Positions 51,059-60,147 are shown, counted from the first letter of the stretch. The stretch: DNA of 64,000 nucleotides from an uncultured Tenacibaculum sp. (GCF_947494125.1 NZ_CANLTU010000001.1:372001-436000); one strand, 5' to 3'. Numbers and translations are program-made. The notes: generated from the letters alone by a model not told the origin.

Positions 51059-51616
51059 ATGAGTACAAGAATTGAAACATTAAATCCAGAAACAATAACA
51101 GGGAAATCAAAAGAATTATTTGATACAGTACAAAACAAACTAGGCTTTATACCTAATTTAATAAAGGTGTTTGGAAATTCGCCAGCTACTTTACAAAGTT
51201 ATTTAAGCTTAGGAGACTTAACTGCTAGTGGAAATTTTTCAAATAAATTTAGAGAGCAACTAGCATTAGCTATTGCTGAAGAAAATGAGTGTAACTATTG
51301 TTTATCTGCGCACACAGCAATTGGTAAAATGAATGGTTTAACAGAAGCTGAAACTGCACAAAACAGACAAGGTATATCGGTTGATGCCAAAGTACAAGCT
51401 GGATTAAACTTTGCACAAAGTGTAACTAAAAATAGAGGTAAAGTAAGTTCTGAAGAAATAGCAGCAGCAAAAGCAGCAGGTTATAACGATGGAGATATAT
51501 TAGAAATAGTATTAAACGTAGTTTCTAATACACTAACAAATTATGTAAATCATATAGCAGAAACAGAGATCGATTTTCCAGAAGTAGAAGCAGGAAAATT
51601 TACTGTAAAAGCATAA
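51059..51616 (+). CDS. carboxymuconolactone decarboxylase/AhpD-like protein
   Basis: This 185-residue all-helical cytoplasmic protein belongs to the AhpD/CMD family. The signature EENECNYCLSAHTAIGK places redox cysteines at 78 and 81 and the assisting histidine at 85. That supports a peroxidase or disulfide-exchange role rather than true decarboxylase activity. An adjacent Glu (EEN) completes the proton relay. The C-terminal helices (GDILEIVLNVVSNTLTNYVNHIA) repeat the family motif. It is the second gene after the small CPNC ORF. The 114-base gap to the cupredoxin gene carries a strongly paired RNA-like element. Confidence 0.9.
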   Translation: MSTRIETLNPETITGKSKELFDTVQNKLGFIPNLIKVFGNSPATLQSYLSLGDLTASGNFSNKFREQLALAIAEENECNYCLSAHTAIGKMNGLTEAETAQNRQGISVDAKVQAGLNFAQSVTKNRGKVSSEEIAAAKAAGYNDGDILEIVLNVVSNTLTNYVNHIAETEIDFPEVEAGKFTVKA

Positions 51617-51624
51617 CAAAAATC

Positions 51625-51694
51625 TTGAGTTAGTTCTTGTAGTAATATGTGAGGCATAACTATAATAACTGTTATAGACTACAAGACTGCTCAA
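51625..51694 (+). ncRNA. predicted three-way-junction leader element
   Basis: The outer stem pairs TTGAG, AGT and CTTGTAGT (51625-51643, with small bulges) to ACTACAAG, ACT and CTCAA (51678-51694), 16 bp in all. It encloses two hairpins: TATG/CATA (51646-51658, loop TGAGG) and CTATAA/TTATAG (51660-51677, loop TAACTG), the latter stacked directly on the outer stem. It sits 37 bases before the cupredoxin start. No T run follows, so it is not an ordinary terminator. It could be a regulatory leader, or a small mobile repeat. Confidence 0.5.
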
Positions 51695-51730
51695 CCCTTA
51701 AATAAATTTATAATTATAAAAACAAATCAA

Positions 51731-52093
51731 ATGAAACGAATTATTGCAATTTTAGTATTAACATTAGGTATTGCTTTTCAAGCAAATGCACAAGATGTAA
51801 AAACAGTAGCTTTAGAACAAACAAAAGGTGAGTTTACGCAACAAGGATTAACCCTAAAAGAAGGAACTTATATTTTTGAAATTTCAAACAAAGAAGTAGG
51901 GCACGATGTAGGTTTTGTATTAGCTCCAAAAGGGAAAGTAGAAGCGAAAGATCATATCAAGAATGCTTATGTAACTTCTTTAGTAAAAAACAATTCAAAG
52001 TCTACTTCTAAAAAAGTAAGCTTAAAAAAAGGAGAATACGTGTATTTTTGCCCGTTAAATCCAACCCCACAATACACTTTAAAAGTAGAGTAA
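51731..52093 (+). CDS. periplasmic cupredoxin-like protein
   Basis: This 120-residue precursor has a Sec signal ending ANAQ (~20). The remainder is a small beta-barrel of the cupredoxin type (TLKEGTYIFEISNKEVGHDVGFVLAP). The usual copper ligands are only partly present: His58 in VGHDVGF and Cys107 in YFCPLNPTPQYTL. The second His and the Met expected just after the Cys are replaced. Copper binding is therefore uncertain, and the protein may be a degenerate or non-blue member. It follows the AhpD-like gene and the structured leader, so redox stress or metal response is a reasonable guess. A clear terminator ends the unit. Confidence 0.78.
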   Translation: MKRIIAILVLTLGIAFQANAQDVKTVALEQTKGEFTQQGLTLKEGTYIFEISNKEVGHDVGFVLAPKGKVEAKDHIKNAYVTSLVKNNSKSTSKKVSLKKGEYVYFCPLNPTPQYTLKVE

Positions 52094-52110
52094 GCTTTTA
52101 TATATAAAAA

Positions 52111-52142
52111 GAAACCCCTGCATATTTTGCGGGGTTTTCTTT
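52111..52142 (+). terminator. intrinsic terminator between convergent genes
   Basis: GAAACCCC-T-GCA and TGC-GGGGTTTTC pair around a short AT loop with one bulge, followed by TTTAT. It serves the cupredoxin gene and perhaps the convergent gene at 52171. Confidence 0.85.
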
Positions 52143-52170
52143 ATGTTAAAACTCAAAAATACAATTAAAT

Positions 52171-52563
52171 TTAATCAAGTTTAATTACTTCTTTTTTTAA
52201 TACCATTTCACTTATGTTTGAAGAAGAAACTTGAAGGTAACCATTGTTTGTTTTTTCAATAATCTTACAAGTTAAAATCATTTCAGGTAGATTTTTATTT
52301 TGCGGATTCATTAAATCTTCAACAACTTTAAGTTGATAGGTACAATCATTAATCCAAGTTACAGAGAGTTTTATTTTGTATTTGTGTTTTTTGTTTTCTT
52401 CTATTTGATATTTTGATGTTCTCTCAATATCAGTAACACCACTCAATTTATCCACTATTCTATATTTACCAATTTTAAATGAAGAACAATTGACGTTCTC
52501 TTTTTTATTTTGACAGTAAGTATTAGATACAATTAATAATAATATAATAGCTAACTTCTTCAT
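52171..52563 (-). CDS. small secreted protein, unknown
   Basis: This 130-residue precursor has a signal peptide (MKKLAIILLLIVSNTYCQ; the Cys context TYC is a poor lipobox). The mature part is predicted to be a small beta-barrel or sandwich of alternating charged strands (KIGKYRIVDKLSG, YKIKLSVTWINDCTYQLKVVED). Three further cysteines are spread along it. It may be a lipocalin-like or binding protein; no family is recognised. The gene lies ten bases after aminopeptidase P on the same strand and is probably co-transcribed, although a functional link is not evident. Confidence 0.6.
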   Translation of the reverse strand: MKKLAIILLLIVSNTYCQNKKENVNCSSFKIGKYRIVDKLSGVTDIERTSKYQIEENKKHKYKIKLSVTWINDCTYQLKVVEDLMNPQNKNLPEMILTCKIIEKTNNGYLQVSSSNISEMVLKKEVIKLD

Positions 52564-52573
52564 TCTTTTGTAA

Positions 52574-53866
52574 TTATTTATTCATAATATCTTCAATCTC
52601 ATCAGCGTCAATAGGAATGTTACGCATTAAGTTAAAAGGCTCTCCAGTTTCTTGTATTACCACATCGTCTTCTAAACGAACGCCAAAGCCTTCATCTGGA
52701 ATATAAATACCTGGTTCTACTGTAAATACCATATTAGCTTGCATTGGCTCGTGTAATAAACCATAGTCATGAGTATCTAAACCCATATGGTGAGAAGTAC
52801 CGTGCATAAAGTATTTTTTATAAGCAGGCCATTTTGGATCTTCGTTTTGTACATCGGCTTTGTCTAATAAACCTAAACCTAACAATTCAGAAGTCATTAA
52901 TTTACCAACTTCTACGTGGTAATCAGCCCAAATAGTTCCAGGAACTAATAATTTTGTAGCGTCATTTTTCACACGATTTACAGCATTGTATACTGCTTTT
53001 TGTCTGTCGGTAAAACGACCAGAAACAGGTACTGTTCTTGTCATGTCAGATGAATAGTTAGCATATTCTGCACCTACATCCATTAAAATTAAATCACCAG
53101 CTTTACATTGCTGATTATTTTCAATATAGTGTAATACATTTGCGTTGTTACCTGAAGCAATAATTGGTGTATAAGCGAATTTTTTAGAACGATTTCTAAT
53201 AAATTCGTGAATAAATTCTGCTTCAATTTCATATTCCCAAACTCCAGGTTTTATAAAATCTAAAACACGTCTAAATCCTTTTTCAGTAATATCACAAGCT
53301 GTTTGTAATAAACCCAACTCTATTTGGTCTTTTAAAGAACGTAAACGTTGTAAAATAGGATTACTTTTTGCTACTGAGTGTGCAGGATATTTTTCTAATA
53401 ACCATTTTGTAAAACGAGCCTCACGAGTTTCTGTTTCTACAGAAGCACGATAATGTTCGTTTGTATTTATGTAAACAGTTTCTGCCAAAGCCATCATTTC
53501 TGCCAATACTTTTTCTAAGTCTTGTAACCAAAAAACAGATTTAATACCACTTGTTTCTAAAGCTTTTTCTTTAGTTAATTTTTCTCCTTCCCAAACAGCA
53601 ATATGCTCATTTGTTTCACGTAAAAACAACACCTCACGTAAATTTTCTTTCGGACAATTTGGAAATAATACTAAAATACTTTCTTCTTGATCTACACCAC
53701 TTAAAAACAAGATGTCACGGTGTTGTTCAAAAGGTAAGGTACTATCTGCACTTACTGGATATATATCATTTGAGTTAAAAACGGCTAAACTATTTGGCTT
53801 CATTTGAGCCATAAAGTTTTTACGGTTTTTAATATATAAATCTCTATTTATTGGATGGTATTTCAT
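52574..53866 (-). CDS. pepP: Xaa-Pro aminopeptidase (aminopeptidase P, M24B)
   Basis: The ATG at 53866 gives 430 residues and the usual N-terminus MKYHPINRDLYIKNR; an upstream in-frame extension to 53899 is unlikely. The N-terminal domain (1-170) is followed by the creatinase/pita-bread fold. Its metal ligands are in LMDVGAEYANYSSDMTRT (two Asp), HGTSHHMGLDTHD (His), VFTVEPGIY (Glu) and GFGVRLEDDVV (Glu). The enzyme removes N-terminal residues preceding proline, uses two manganese ions and is cytoplasmic. A Crp-like regulator gene lies upstream, but the 73-base gap leaves co-regulation uncertain. Confidence 0.94.
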   Translation of the reverse strand: MKYHPINRDLYIKNRKNFMAQMKPNSLAVFNSNDIYPVSADSTLPFEQHRDILFLSGVDQEESILVLFPNCPKENLREVLFLRETNEHIAVWEGEKLTKEKALETSGIKSVFWLQDLEKVLAEMMALAETVYINTNEHYRASVETETREARFTKWLLEKYPAHSVAKSNPILQRLRSLKDQIELGLLQTACDITEKGFRRVLDFIKPGVWEYEIEAEFIHEFIRNRSKKFAYTPIIASGNNANVLHYIENNQQCKAGDLILMDVGAEYANYSSDMTRTVPVSGRFTDRQKAVYNAVNRVKNDATKLLVPGTIWADYHVEVGKLMTSELLGLGLLDKADVQNEDPKWPAYKKYFMHGTSHHMGLDTHDYGLLHEPMQANMVFTVEPGIYIPDEGFGVRLEDDVVIQETGEPFNLMRNIPIDADEIEDIMNK

Positions 53867-53939
53867 AATAAATTCAATTAAATTATAAACTTGTTTCAAA
53901 AATAAGCAAACAAAATGTGCAAATATTAGCCATTTGGCG

Positions 53940-54524
53940 TTATTTTATATTTTTTCTAATTCTACTCATGTGTCTTGTAGAAATTCCTAAAAAAGAAGCT
54001 AAATAATGTAACGGTACTTCTTGTAATAATTTAGGTTCGTTTAATAATAGTTTTTGATAACGTTCTTCTGGAGTTAGTGTAAGTAGGTCTATTCGGTAAT
54101 CGTCAATTAAAAAAATTTGATTTTCAATTAAGTTAAAGTAAAACTGATGAAAACCTTTATTGTTTTTTAAAAGAAACTTAAAATTAGTTGTAGAAATTAC
54201 CCATAAATTACAATCACTTAAAGCTTTTATGTTTTTACGAGAGGGTGTTTGTTGTAAAAAACTCTTCAACGAAGCGGTGCATGAATTTTTTAAACCTAAA
54301 TAGGTTGTTTTCTCTTCATTAGAAATTTGAATGGAGTGTTGTAAAATTCCACTTTCAATAAAACAAAAGTGTTTGCAAACATTACCTTCTTTAGCAAAGT
54401 ATTCGTTTTTTGAAAGTGTTTTAAGAGAAAAATGTTTTAGAATTTCTGGTACAAAGGAATTTAACAACTCGTTGTTTATAACTGTTTGTATGTACTGTGT
54501 TAGGTTTTCTTTTAAAACATTCAT
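53940..54524 (-). CDS. Crp/Fnr-family transcriptional regulator
   Basis: This 194-residue regulator has an N-terminal cyclic-nucleotide-binding-like beta-barrel (~25-120, NEYFAKEGNVCKHFCFIESGILQH). A C-terminal helical region contains RYQKLLLNEPKLLQEVPLHYLASFLGISTRHMSRIRKN, where the last helix is a compact winged-helix HTH. It lacks the Fe-S cysteine arrangement of FNR and a clear cAMP site, as in the many Bacteroidota Crp-like proteins of unknown ligand. The DNA motif it binds is unknown. It ends in a strong terminator-rich gap upstream of the acyltransferase. Confidence 0.88.
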   Translation of the reverse strand: MNVLKENLTQYIQTVINNELLNSFVPEILKHFSLKTLSKNEYFAKEGNVCKHFCFIESGILQHSIQISNEEKTTYLGLKNSCTASLKSFLQQTPSRKNIKALSDCNLWVISTTNFKFLLKNNKGFHQFYFNLIENQIFLIDDYRIDLLTLTPEERYQKLLLNEPKLLQEVPLHYLASFLGISTRHMSRIRKNIK

Positions 54525-54551
54525 TATTAGTTAAATTTGGTTTAAAAGTAT

Positions 54552-54588
54552 AAAAAAAGGATGCTTATTAAAGCATCCTTTTTTTATA
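54552..54588 (-). terminator. intrinsic terminator
   Basis: AAAAAAAGGATGCTT and AAGCATCCTTTTTTT pair around ATTA, with A and T runs either side. It lies between the acyltransferase gene end (54603) and the upstream Crp-like gene start (54524), so it terminates the acyltransferase transcript. Confidence 0.93.
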
Positions 54589-54602
54589 TATGTGTAATTT
54601 TA

Positions 54603-56411
54603 TTATTTATTTAAACTCTCTGTAGCACGTCTTTCCAATTCAGCTTGAAATTCTTCCATAACTGGTTTTACAGTACTATCAGGTATATCTGCCACTTTAA
54701 TATACATTAACCCGTCAACAGCATTATTAAATTTAGGATCTACATTAAAGGCTACTAAACGCGCATTTTGTTTTACATATTTTTTAATTAAAACAGGAAT
54801 ACGTAGTGCTCCTGGTTCAATTTCATCAATAATTTTATCAAATTTTTGCATGTCAGCTTTGGTTGCATCAAAAACAAAATCTTTATCGGCATCTTTAAGG
54901 CTTACTTTAAACTCTTTTTTAGGATGTATGTATTGTGCTACATATGGGTCGTAATAATGAGATTTCATAAACTCAATCATTAACGATTTTGAAAATTCTG
55001 AAAATTGATTACTAATACTTACACCTCCCATTAAATATTTATATTCTGGGTAACGTAATGTTGTGTGAACAATTCCTTTCCAAAGTAAAAATAAAGGCAT
55101 TGGCTTTTGTTGATAATGCTTTGCTATAAAAGCGCGACCCAACTCAATGGTACTCTGCATCATTGAGTATAGTTCTGGCTCTATTCTAAATAAAGTATGA
55201 ATGTAAAAACCATTAATTCCGTGTTTCTTATAGATGTCTTTACCAAGACCCATCCTGTAAGCTCCAACTAATTCGTTTTGAACATTATCCCATAAAAATA
55301 AATGGTGGTAGTATTTATCAAACTTATCTAAGTCAATAGCTTTATTTGTTCCCTCTCCAACATCTCTAAAGGTTATCTCACGAAGCCTTCCTATTTCATG
55401 TAAAATATTAGGGATTTCTTTTGCGTTAGCAAAAAACACTTCATAATTTTTACTTTGTAATAATCTACTTCCTTTATCTCTTAAATCATCAACTTCTTTA
55501 ATAAATAAATCAGGTGTTTTTTGAGAAGTTATTTTTTTAGCTTTTTTAGGAATCTTTAAATTTTGAGTTGATAAAATCTTTTGAGGTGTTTTCTCAAAAG
55601 GGTTTGCCAACATATATGTTTTCTTTCTTATAAATTCATAAAAAGAAGGAACATCTGTATATTGTTGTTGGTCTTTAACTGAAATAGGTTTCCCTATTCT
55701 TACTTTTATAACTCTGTTTTTTTGTGAAATTACTTCTGATGGAAGTTTAGCAGTACGTAAGGTTCCACTAATTTTAGATAAAATATAAAATAATTGGCTA
55801 TTCTTTGCGTGAAAATAGATAGGAATAACTGGAACTTTTGCTTTTTTAATCAAACGTACAGCTCCTTCTTCCCAAGGTTTATCTACCATTAATTTACCAT
55901 CACGATACGTAGAAACTTCTCCTGCTGGAAAAATACCTAAAGGTTTTCCTTCTCTTAAATGCATTAAAGCACTTTTAATACCTGAAACACTCGATTTTGC
56001 ATCCTTATGAGTTTCAAAAGGATTTACAGGCATTACATATGGTTTTAATGGTTCTATTCTGTGTAGTAAAAAGTTAGCAATGATTTTATAATCTGCTCTT
56101 TTTTCAATCAATAGTTTTAATAATAAAACCCCATCTATTCCTCCTAATGGATGGTTTGATATTGTAATAAATGGACCATCTTTTGGAATTCTTTTTAAAT
56201 CTTCTTCTGGTATTTCAAATTCAATTTTACAATCTTCTAAAACACCGTTTAAAAAATCTAAATCAGATTTATTTTTATTGTTGTTGTAAATTCTGTTAAT
56301 AGCAGAAATACGTAAAGTTTTAATCAATAACCAGCCAATAAAAGTCCCAGCAACACCGAACTTATCTACTCCAATAACTTTAGCAATCTCTTTTGATGTA
56401 ACTATTCCCAT
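54603..56411 (-). CDS. bifunctional acyltransferase (PlsC-like + GNAT-like, OlsF type)
   Basis: This 602-residue protein fuses two acyltransferases. Residues ~60-270 form a PlsC/lysophosphatidic acid acyltransferase-like domain with catalytic His87 and Asp93 in SNHPLGGID, and FPAGEVSTYRDG further on. Residues ~320-580 form a GNAT-type N-acyltransferase (VGAYRMGLGKDIYKKHG and the ELGRAF binding loop). The same domain order and size occur in OlsF, which makes ornithine lipids in Serratia and Flavobacterium. Ornithine, or glycine-type, aminolipid synthesis is therefore the likely role. It lies at the inner membrane; a -7-like TATATTTG lies just upstream on the same strand (56439-56446). Confidence 0.82.
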   Translation of the reverse strand: MGIVTSKEIAKVIGVDKFGVAGTFIGWLLIKTLRISAINRIYNNNKNKSDLDFLNGVLEDCKIEFEIPEEDLKRIPKDGPFITISNHPLGGIDGVLLLKLLIEKRADYKIIANFLLHRIEPLKPYVMPVNPFETHKDAKSSVSGIKSALMHLREGKPLGIFPAGEVSTYRDGKLMVDKPWEEGAVRLIKKAKVPVIPIYFHAKNSQLFYILSKISGTLRTAKLPSEVISQKNRVIKVRIGKPISVKDQQQYTDVPSFYEFIRKKTYMLANPFEKTPQKILSTQNLKIPKKAKKITSQKTPDLFIKEVDDLRDKGSRLLQSKNYEVFFANAKEIPNILHEIGRLREITFRDVGEGTNKAIDLDKFDKYYHHLFLWDNVQNELVGAYRMGLGKDIYKKHGINGFYIHTLFRIEPELYSMMQSTIELGRAFIAKHYQQKPMPLFLLWKGIVHTTLRYPEYKYLMGGVSISNQFSEFSKSLMIEFMKSHYYDPYVAQYIHPKKEFKVSLKDADKDFVFDATKADMQKFDKIIDEIEPGALRIPVLIKKYVKQNARLVAFNVDPKFNNAVDGLMYIKVADIPDSTVKPVMEEFQAELERRATESLNK

Positions 56412-56472
56412 ACATTAATATCCAGTTAAACGTAACCGCAAATATAACGGAATTTTACGAGCTTTTCATCTT

Positions 56473-57717
56473 TTATTGTATGACCAGTTGCGCTGTTTCG
56501 GTATTAATTTGACGAATAATTGATTTTCCTTTTTTCTGAATGCTTTTTAGGGCGTCATTATTAAAATGACGAATTGTATAAAGCGTTACATCTCTATATG
56601 ACTTTATATTAAAATTTGTTTTTAGATCGTTGTAAAAGGTATCAAAATTATTATACTTATCTTCTATACATACCGAAAAACTTATAGCTGAGTTTTGAAT
56701 TAAATTTACTTTTAATTTATACTCATGTAATTTTTTAAATACATCACTAATATTATTTTCAACCATAAAAGAAAAGTCTTTAGCGGAAATTGAAGCTAAA
56801 ATTTGATTTTTCTTTACAATAAAACATGGTACTTCGGGAGTTATTTTCTTTCCTCTTCCTACACAAGTTCCGTTGTTAGAAATATCTTTAAAAGAACGTA
56901 CATAAAGTGGAATGTTTTTTTGTTCTAAAGGTTGAATTGTTTTTGGGTGTATTACTGAAGCTCCATAAAAAGCCATTTCTATAGCTTCAGTATATGATAT
57001 TTCATTTAACAGTTCAGTTTCTGTAAATACTCTTGGATCTGCGTTTAAAACACCATCAACGTCTTTCCAGATAGTTACGTTTTTTGCATTTAAACAATAG
57101 GCAAAAATACCCGCAGTATAATCAGAACCTTCTCTACCTAATGTTGTTGTTTGATCACCATTACTTGCTAAAAAACCTTGAGTAATATTTAACTGAGAAA
57201 TATTTATGTTTTTATTTATTTTTTCTTCGGTAAGACCCCAATTAACCTTTGCATCTCTATAATTTGTATCAGTTTTTATATAGTCTCTCACATCTAACCA
57301 CTGGTTGTTAACTCCAGTTTCTGTAAGATAAGTACTTACAATGTTTGTTGATAAGAGCTCTCCAAATCCAACAATTTGATCATATACATAATTGTAATCG
57401 GTTGAGGTGTTTTTAACCATAAAACCACTTAACTCACCAAATAATAAATTTACTTTGTTATAAATTTCATGATCTTTTTCAAATAAATCATTTATAATTT
57501 CTTGGTGGTAGTTTATTACAAAATCTATAGAGTCTTGTAAGCCATCTTTTTTATAAAAATAATTATTAATTATCTGTTCAAAAGCATTGGTCATTTTTCC
57601 CATTGCTGAAATAATAACTAAAAGATTTTCAGTTCCTTCATGTTGTAATACACGTGCTACATTTTTTACGCCTTCTGCATCTTTTACAGAAGCACCACCA
57701 AACTTAAATATTCTCAT
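56473..57717 (-). CDS. aspartate kinase
   Basis: This 414-residue enzyme phosphorylates aspartate, the first step to lysine, methionine and threonine. The catalytic domain starts KFGGASVKDAEGVKNVARV (5-23) and includes GREGSDYTAGIF and WKDVDGVLNADPR. After ~290 come two ACT-like regulatory domains (ASISAKDFSFMVENNISDVF and NLIQNSAISFSVCIED) that likely bind feedback amino acids. It is monofunctional, without a homoserine dehydrogenase part. Its start overlaps the GNAT gene end by 14 bases, so both are translated from one message. Confidence 0.93.
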   Translation of the reverse strand: MRIFKFGGASVKDAEGVKNVARVLQHEGTENLLVIISAMGKMTNAFEQIINNYFYKKDGLQDSIDFVINYHQEIINDLFEKDHEIYNKVNLLFGELSGFMVKNTSTDYNYVYDQIVGFGELLSTNIVSTYLTETGVNNQWLDVRDYIKTDTNYRDAKVNWGLTEEKINKNINISQLNITQGFLASNGDQTTTLGREGSDYTAGIFAYCLNAKNVTIWKDVDGVLNADPRVFTETELLNEISYTEAIEMAFYGASVIHPKTIQPLEQKNIPLYVRSFKDISNNGTCVGRGKKITPEVPCFIVKKNQILASISAKDFSFMVENNISDVFKKLHEYKLKVNLIQNSAISFSVCIEDKYNNFDTFYNDLKTNFNIKSYRDVTLYTIRHFNNDALKSIQKKGKSIIRQINTETAQLVIQ

Positions 57718-58189
57718 TACAAAATTCTTTTAAGTTATCTTCACTCATGTGACATACTCTCCATTCATCATAAACAGATGCGCCAGTACTTTTATAAAAA
57801 TTAATAGCACCAATGTTCCAGTCTAAAACTTCCCAAGCAACTCTTTTAAAGTTATTTTCATGAGCATATTTCATAATAGAAGCATATAAAGCTTTTCCTG
57901 CACCAATTCCTCTTTTAGATTCTGTTACCATTAAATCTTCTAAATGAATTGCTTTTCCTTTCCAAGTAGAATAACGTTCGTAAAACAAAGCCATTCCTAT
58001 GATTTCCCCATCAGATTCTTCAGCAACGAAAGTTTTAAACTTAGGGTTGTCTGAAAAACCATCTTGTAGTATATCATTAACAGTAACTTTTACTGCATCT
58101 GGCTCTTTTTCAAAAACAGCTAATTCGATAATTAAATTTAATATAGCTTGAGCATCTTTACCTTCTCCGGACCTAATTATAAAACTCAT
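57704..58189 (-). CDS. GNAT family N-acetyltransferase (SSAT-like)
   Basis: This 161-residue GNAT has the acetyl-CoA-binding loop in VTESKRGIGAGKALYASI (R/QxxGxG/A) and the flanking strands MALFYERYSTWKGKAIHLEDLMV and FKRVAWEVLDWNIGAINFYKSTGA. This wording matches the spermidine/spermine N1-acetyltransferase-like group. The substrate in bacteria is uncertain (polyamines or thialysine). It precedes and overlaps the aspartate kinase gene, but a metabolic link is not obvious. Confidence 0.87.
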   Translation of the reverse strand: MSFIIRSGEGKDAQAILNLIIELAVFEKEPDAVKVTVNDILQDGFSDNPKFKTFVAEESDGEIIGMALFYERYSTWKGKAIHLEDLMVTESKRGIGAGKALYASIMKYAHENNFKRVAWEVLDWNIGAINFYKSTGASVYDEWRVCHMSEDNLKEFCNENI

Positions 58190-58309
58190 TGTAAAATTTT
58201 TGTGTAAAGATACTTCTTAAAAAATTCCTTTAAAACAAATAGAAATTTATAACACATCATTTTAAATTGTTGAATTTTTAATATGAGATTCTGTATATTA
58301 TTATAAAAA

Positions 58310-58342
58310 CAAAAAACGCAATCTTATCGATTGCGTTTTTGT
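58310..58342 (-). terminator. intrinsic terminator
   Basis: AAAAACGCAATC and GATTGCGTTTTT form a 12-bp stem with a short TTATC loop, flanked by A and T runs. It sits ten bases after the stop of the 58352-59950 gene. Confidence 0.93.
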
Positions 58343-58351
58343 TTGAGTATT

Positions 58352-59950
58352 TTATTTAATACTTTTTGAAGTATCACAATCTGTTAGATCATTACAAAAC
58401 TTCAACAAACTCTCCTCGGTATTTTTATATGCCTTAGCTTTTGCTTTTTTTGCTACTTCTGGACAGCTTTTTGCAAGTTTCATTAGGTTTTTCTTAAAAC
58501 CAAAAACGAAACTCATTCCAGAAGTTGATTTTCCTTTATCACTTCCAGGAGTAACAAAGACAAGTTCTTTATTATTAAATTTATATAAATTAATTTTATC
58601 AGATTCGAAAAGTACTTTACATAATTTATCTGTTGCACCTCCTAAAGCTTGACCTACGTTTACAGCTCCAGATTTTATAGAAGACTCTTTGAATTTTATA
58701 TTCTTATAATGAAGACCATCAATAAATAAAAGTTCTTTACAACCTTTTGCCTTTTTTACCCTTGTTCCTATTGGAGTACCATTGTTATCATACTGTACAG
58801 TTTTTATGTCATATCCAATTTTTGCTATATTAGTTGTATTGATATCTACTAATACAGTATCGTTCTTCTTAGTAATTAAATAAGCTTTGTTTAATTCTAA
58901 GTTAGAACTAGGTTTAGGTTGTTGTGGCGTTTCTTTTACTTCTTCTTTTACATTACTAATATCTTCGGTAAGAACTTTCATGTGTCGAGACTTCATTTTG
59001 TTTGCTTCTAAAGTCTTAGTCAGAGATTCTGCATATCTAATAAATCTTTTTCCGTCTGATTTATCATAGCCATTCTCAATTAATTTTTGAGCATTCTCTT
59101 TAACCTTTTCAGGCATATCTAAATAATAATAAATATTAGCAAGGTTAAAATAACTAGCATATTTAACCTTTCTCATTTTACGTTTTTTCCCTGGATATCT
59201 AGGGATAACATCATTAAAGTATTGTATAACAGGCTCTAATTCTTTACGGATTTCATCCATTGGCTCATCATATTTCATTTTAGCGAAAATAACTTTCATA
59301 TTATTATAGGCTTCATGATGTTTTTGATGCTCAGGATGACGTTTTGAAGCAAGAATCCATAAAAACTCACTTTGAGTACTGTACGGTACATAACCATATC
59401 TTGAGTTTAAATAAGATTTAATGTTAGACTTAATAGCAGATTTATGCTTTGACCTATGATTACTTTTAATATCATATTTATTTACAGCATAATGTCTTTC
59501 AGCCTTATAATAGCTATTAAACGCATTACTTGTATAGTTAGACTCATTATTAAAAGTTTTTTCATAGCTCTGACCACTTAATGCGTTAATAACATTAATG
59601 TTAGCGCTTGATATAAATTTAGCTTTTGCTTTATAAGTATATGATACAGATATTACTTTACCTTCTTTGTTTTTCTTTTCATGCTTAATCTTTTCAATTT
59701 TTGCATCACTAACCGAAGTGCCATTAAAATTATAATTAATGTCTAAAGTACCAGGAGCATTTACTTTTGAATATCCCTGAATAGCAATCCCATTAAGGTT
59801 AATAGAAAATGTTCTTTTATCATTTTCTATGATAGGATCTGAAGGAAGTTTAACATAAGATACACTAAATCTTTCTCTGTCTAGATTTGTGCTTTGTGCT
59901 AATAAAGTAGCGGGTAATAAAAGTATTACTAAAAGTAGTAATCGTTTCAT
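58352..59950 (-). CDS. secreted TPR-containing protein, unknown
   Basis: The 532-residue precursor has a signal peptide (MKRLLLLVILLLPATLLAQ). Residues ~20-140 are beta-rich. From ~150 on there is a basic helical region (YDIKSNHRSKHKSAIKSNIKSY). A TPR-like unit follows at ~260-320 (VKYASYFNLANIYYYLDMPEKVKENAQKLIENG). The C-terminal part (~350-530) has strands and a Gly/Val segment with two late cysteines (FCNDLTDCD). It is not recognised as an enzyme. It may be a periplasmic or surface structural protein and is apparently monocistronic. Confidence 0.65.
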   Translation of the reverse strand: MKRLLLLVILLLPATLLAQSTNLDRERFSVSYVKLPSDPIIENDKRTFSINLNGIAIQGYSKVNAPGTLDINYNFNGTSVSDAKIEKIKHEKKNKEGKVISVSYTYKAKAKFISSANINVINALSGQSYEKTFNNESNYTSNAFNSYYKAERHYAVNKYDIKSNHRSKHKSAIKSNIKSYLNSRYGYVPYSTQSEFLWILASKRHPEHQKHHEAYNNMKVIFAKMKYDEPMDEIRKELEPVIQYFNDVIPRYPGKKRKMRKVKYASYFNLANIYYYLDMPEKVKENAQKLIENGYDKSDGKRFIRYAESLTKTLEANKMKSRHMKVLTEDISNVKEEVKETPQQPKPSSNLELNKAYLITKKNDTVLVDINTTNIAKIGYDIKTVQYDNNGTPIGTRVKKAKGCKELLFIDGLHYKNIKFKESSIKSGAVNVGQALGGATDKLCKVLFESDKINLYKFNNKELVFVTPGSDKGKSTSGMSFVFGFKKNLMKLAKSCPEVAKKAKAKAYKNTEESLLKFCNDLTDCDTSKSIK

Positions 59951-60094
59951 AGTTTGAGTTTTTATGATTTTTTTAACAGTTAGCGAATATAAAAAAATAT
60001 TCTTTTTTACTACAAAAGCAGTTGGAGTTTTTGAAAGAGAGATTATAGAATGTTAGGGAAGCTATGAGGTTATAAAAATAAATATTCGAAAACG

Positions 60095-60125
60095 TTGTAG
60101 TTGCTATAAAAAGTTGGCATCTTTG
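60095..60125 (+). promoter_or_regulatory. fbp promoter
   Basis: TTG (60095-60097) and CATCTTTG (60118-60125) are 20 bases apart, with one mismatch to TAnnTTTG. The -7 box lies 22 bases before the fbp ATG. Confidence 0.6.
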
Positions 60126-60147
60126 TACAACAACACAAAAATTTGAC

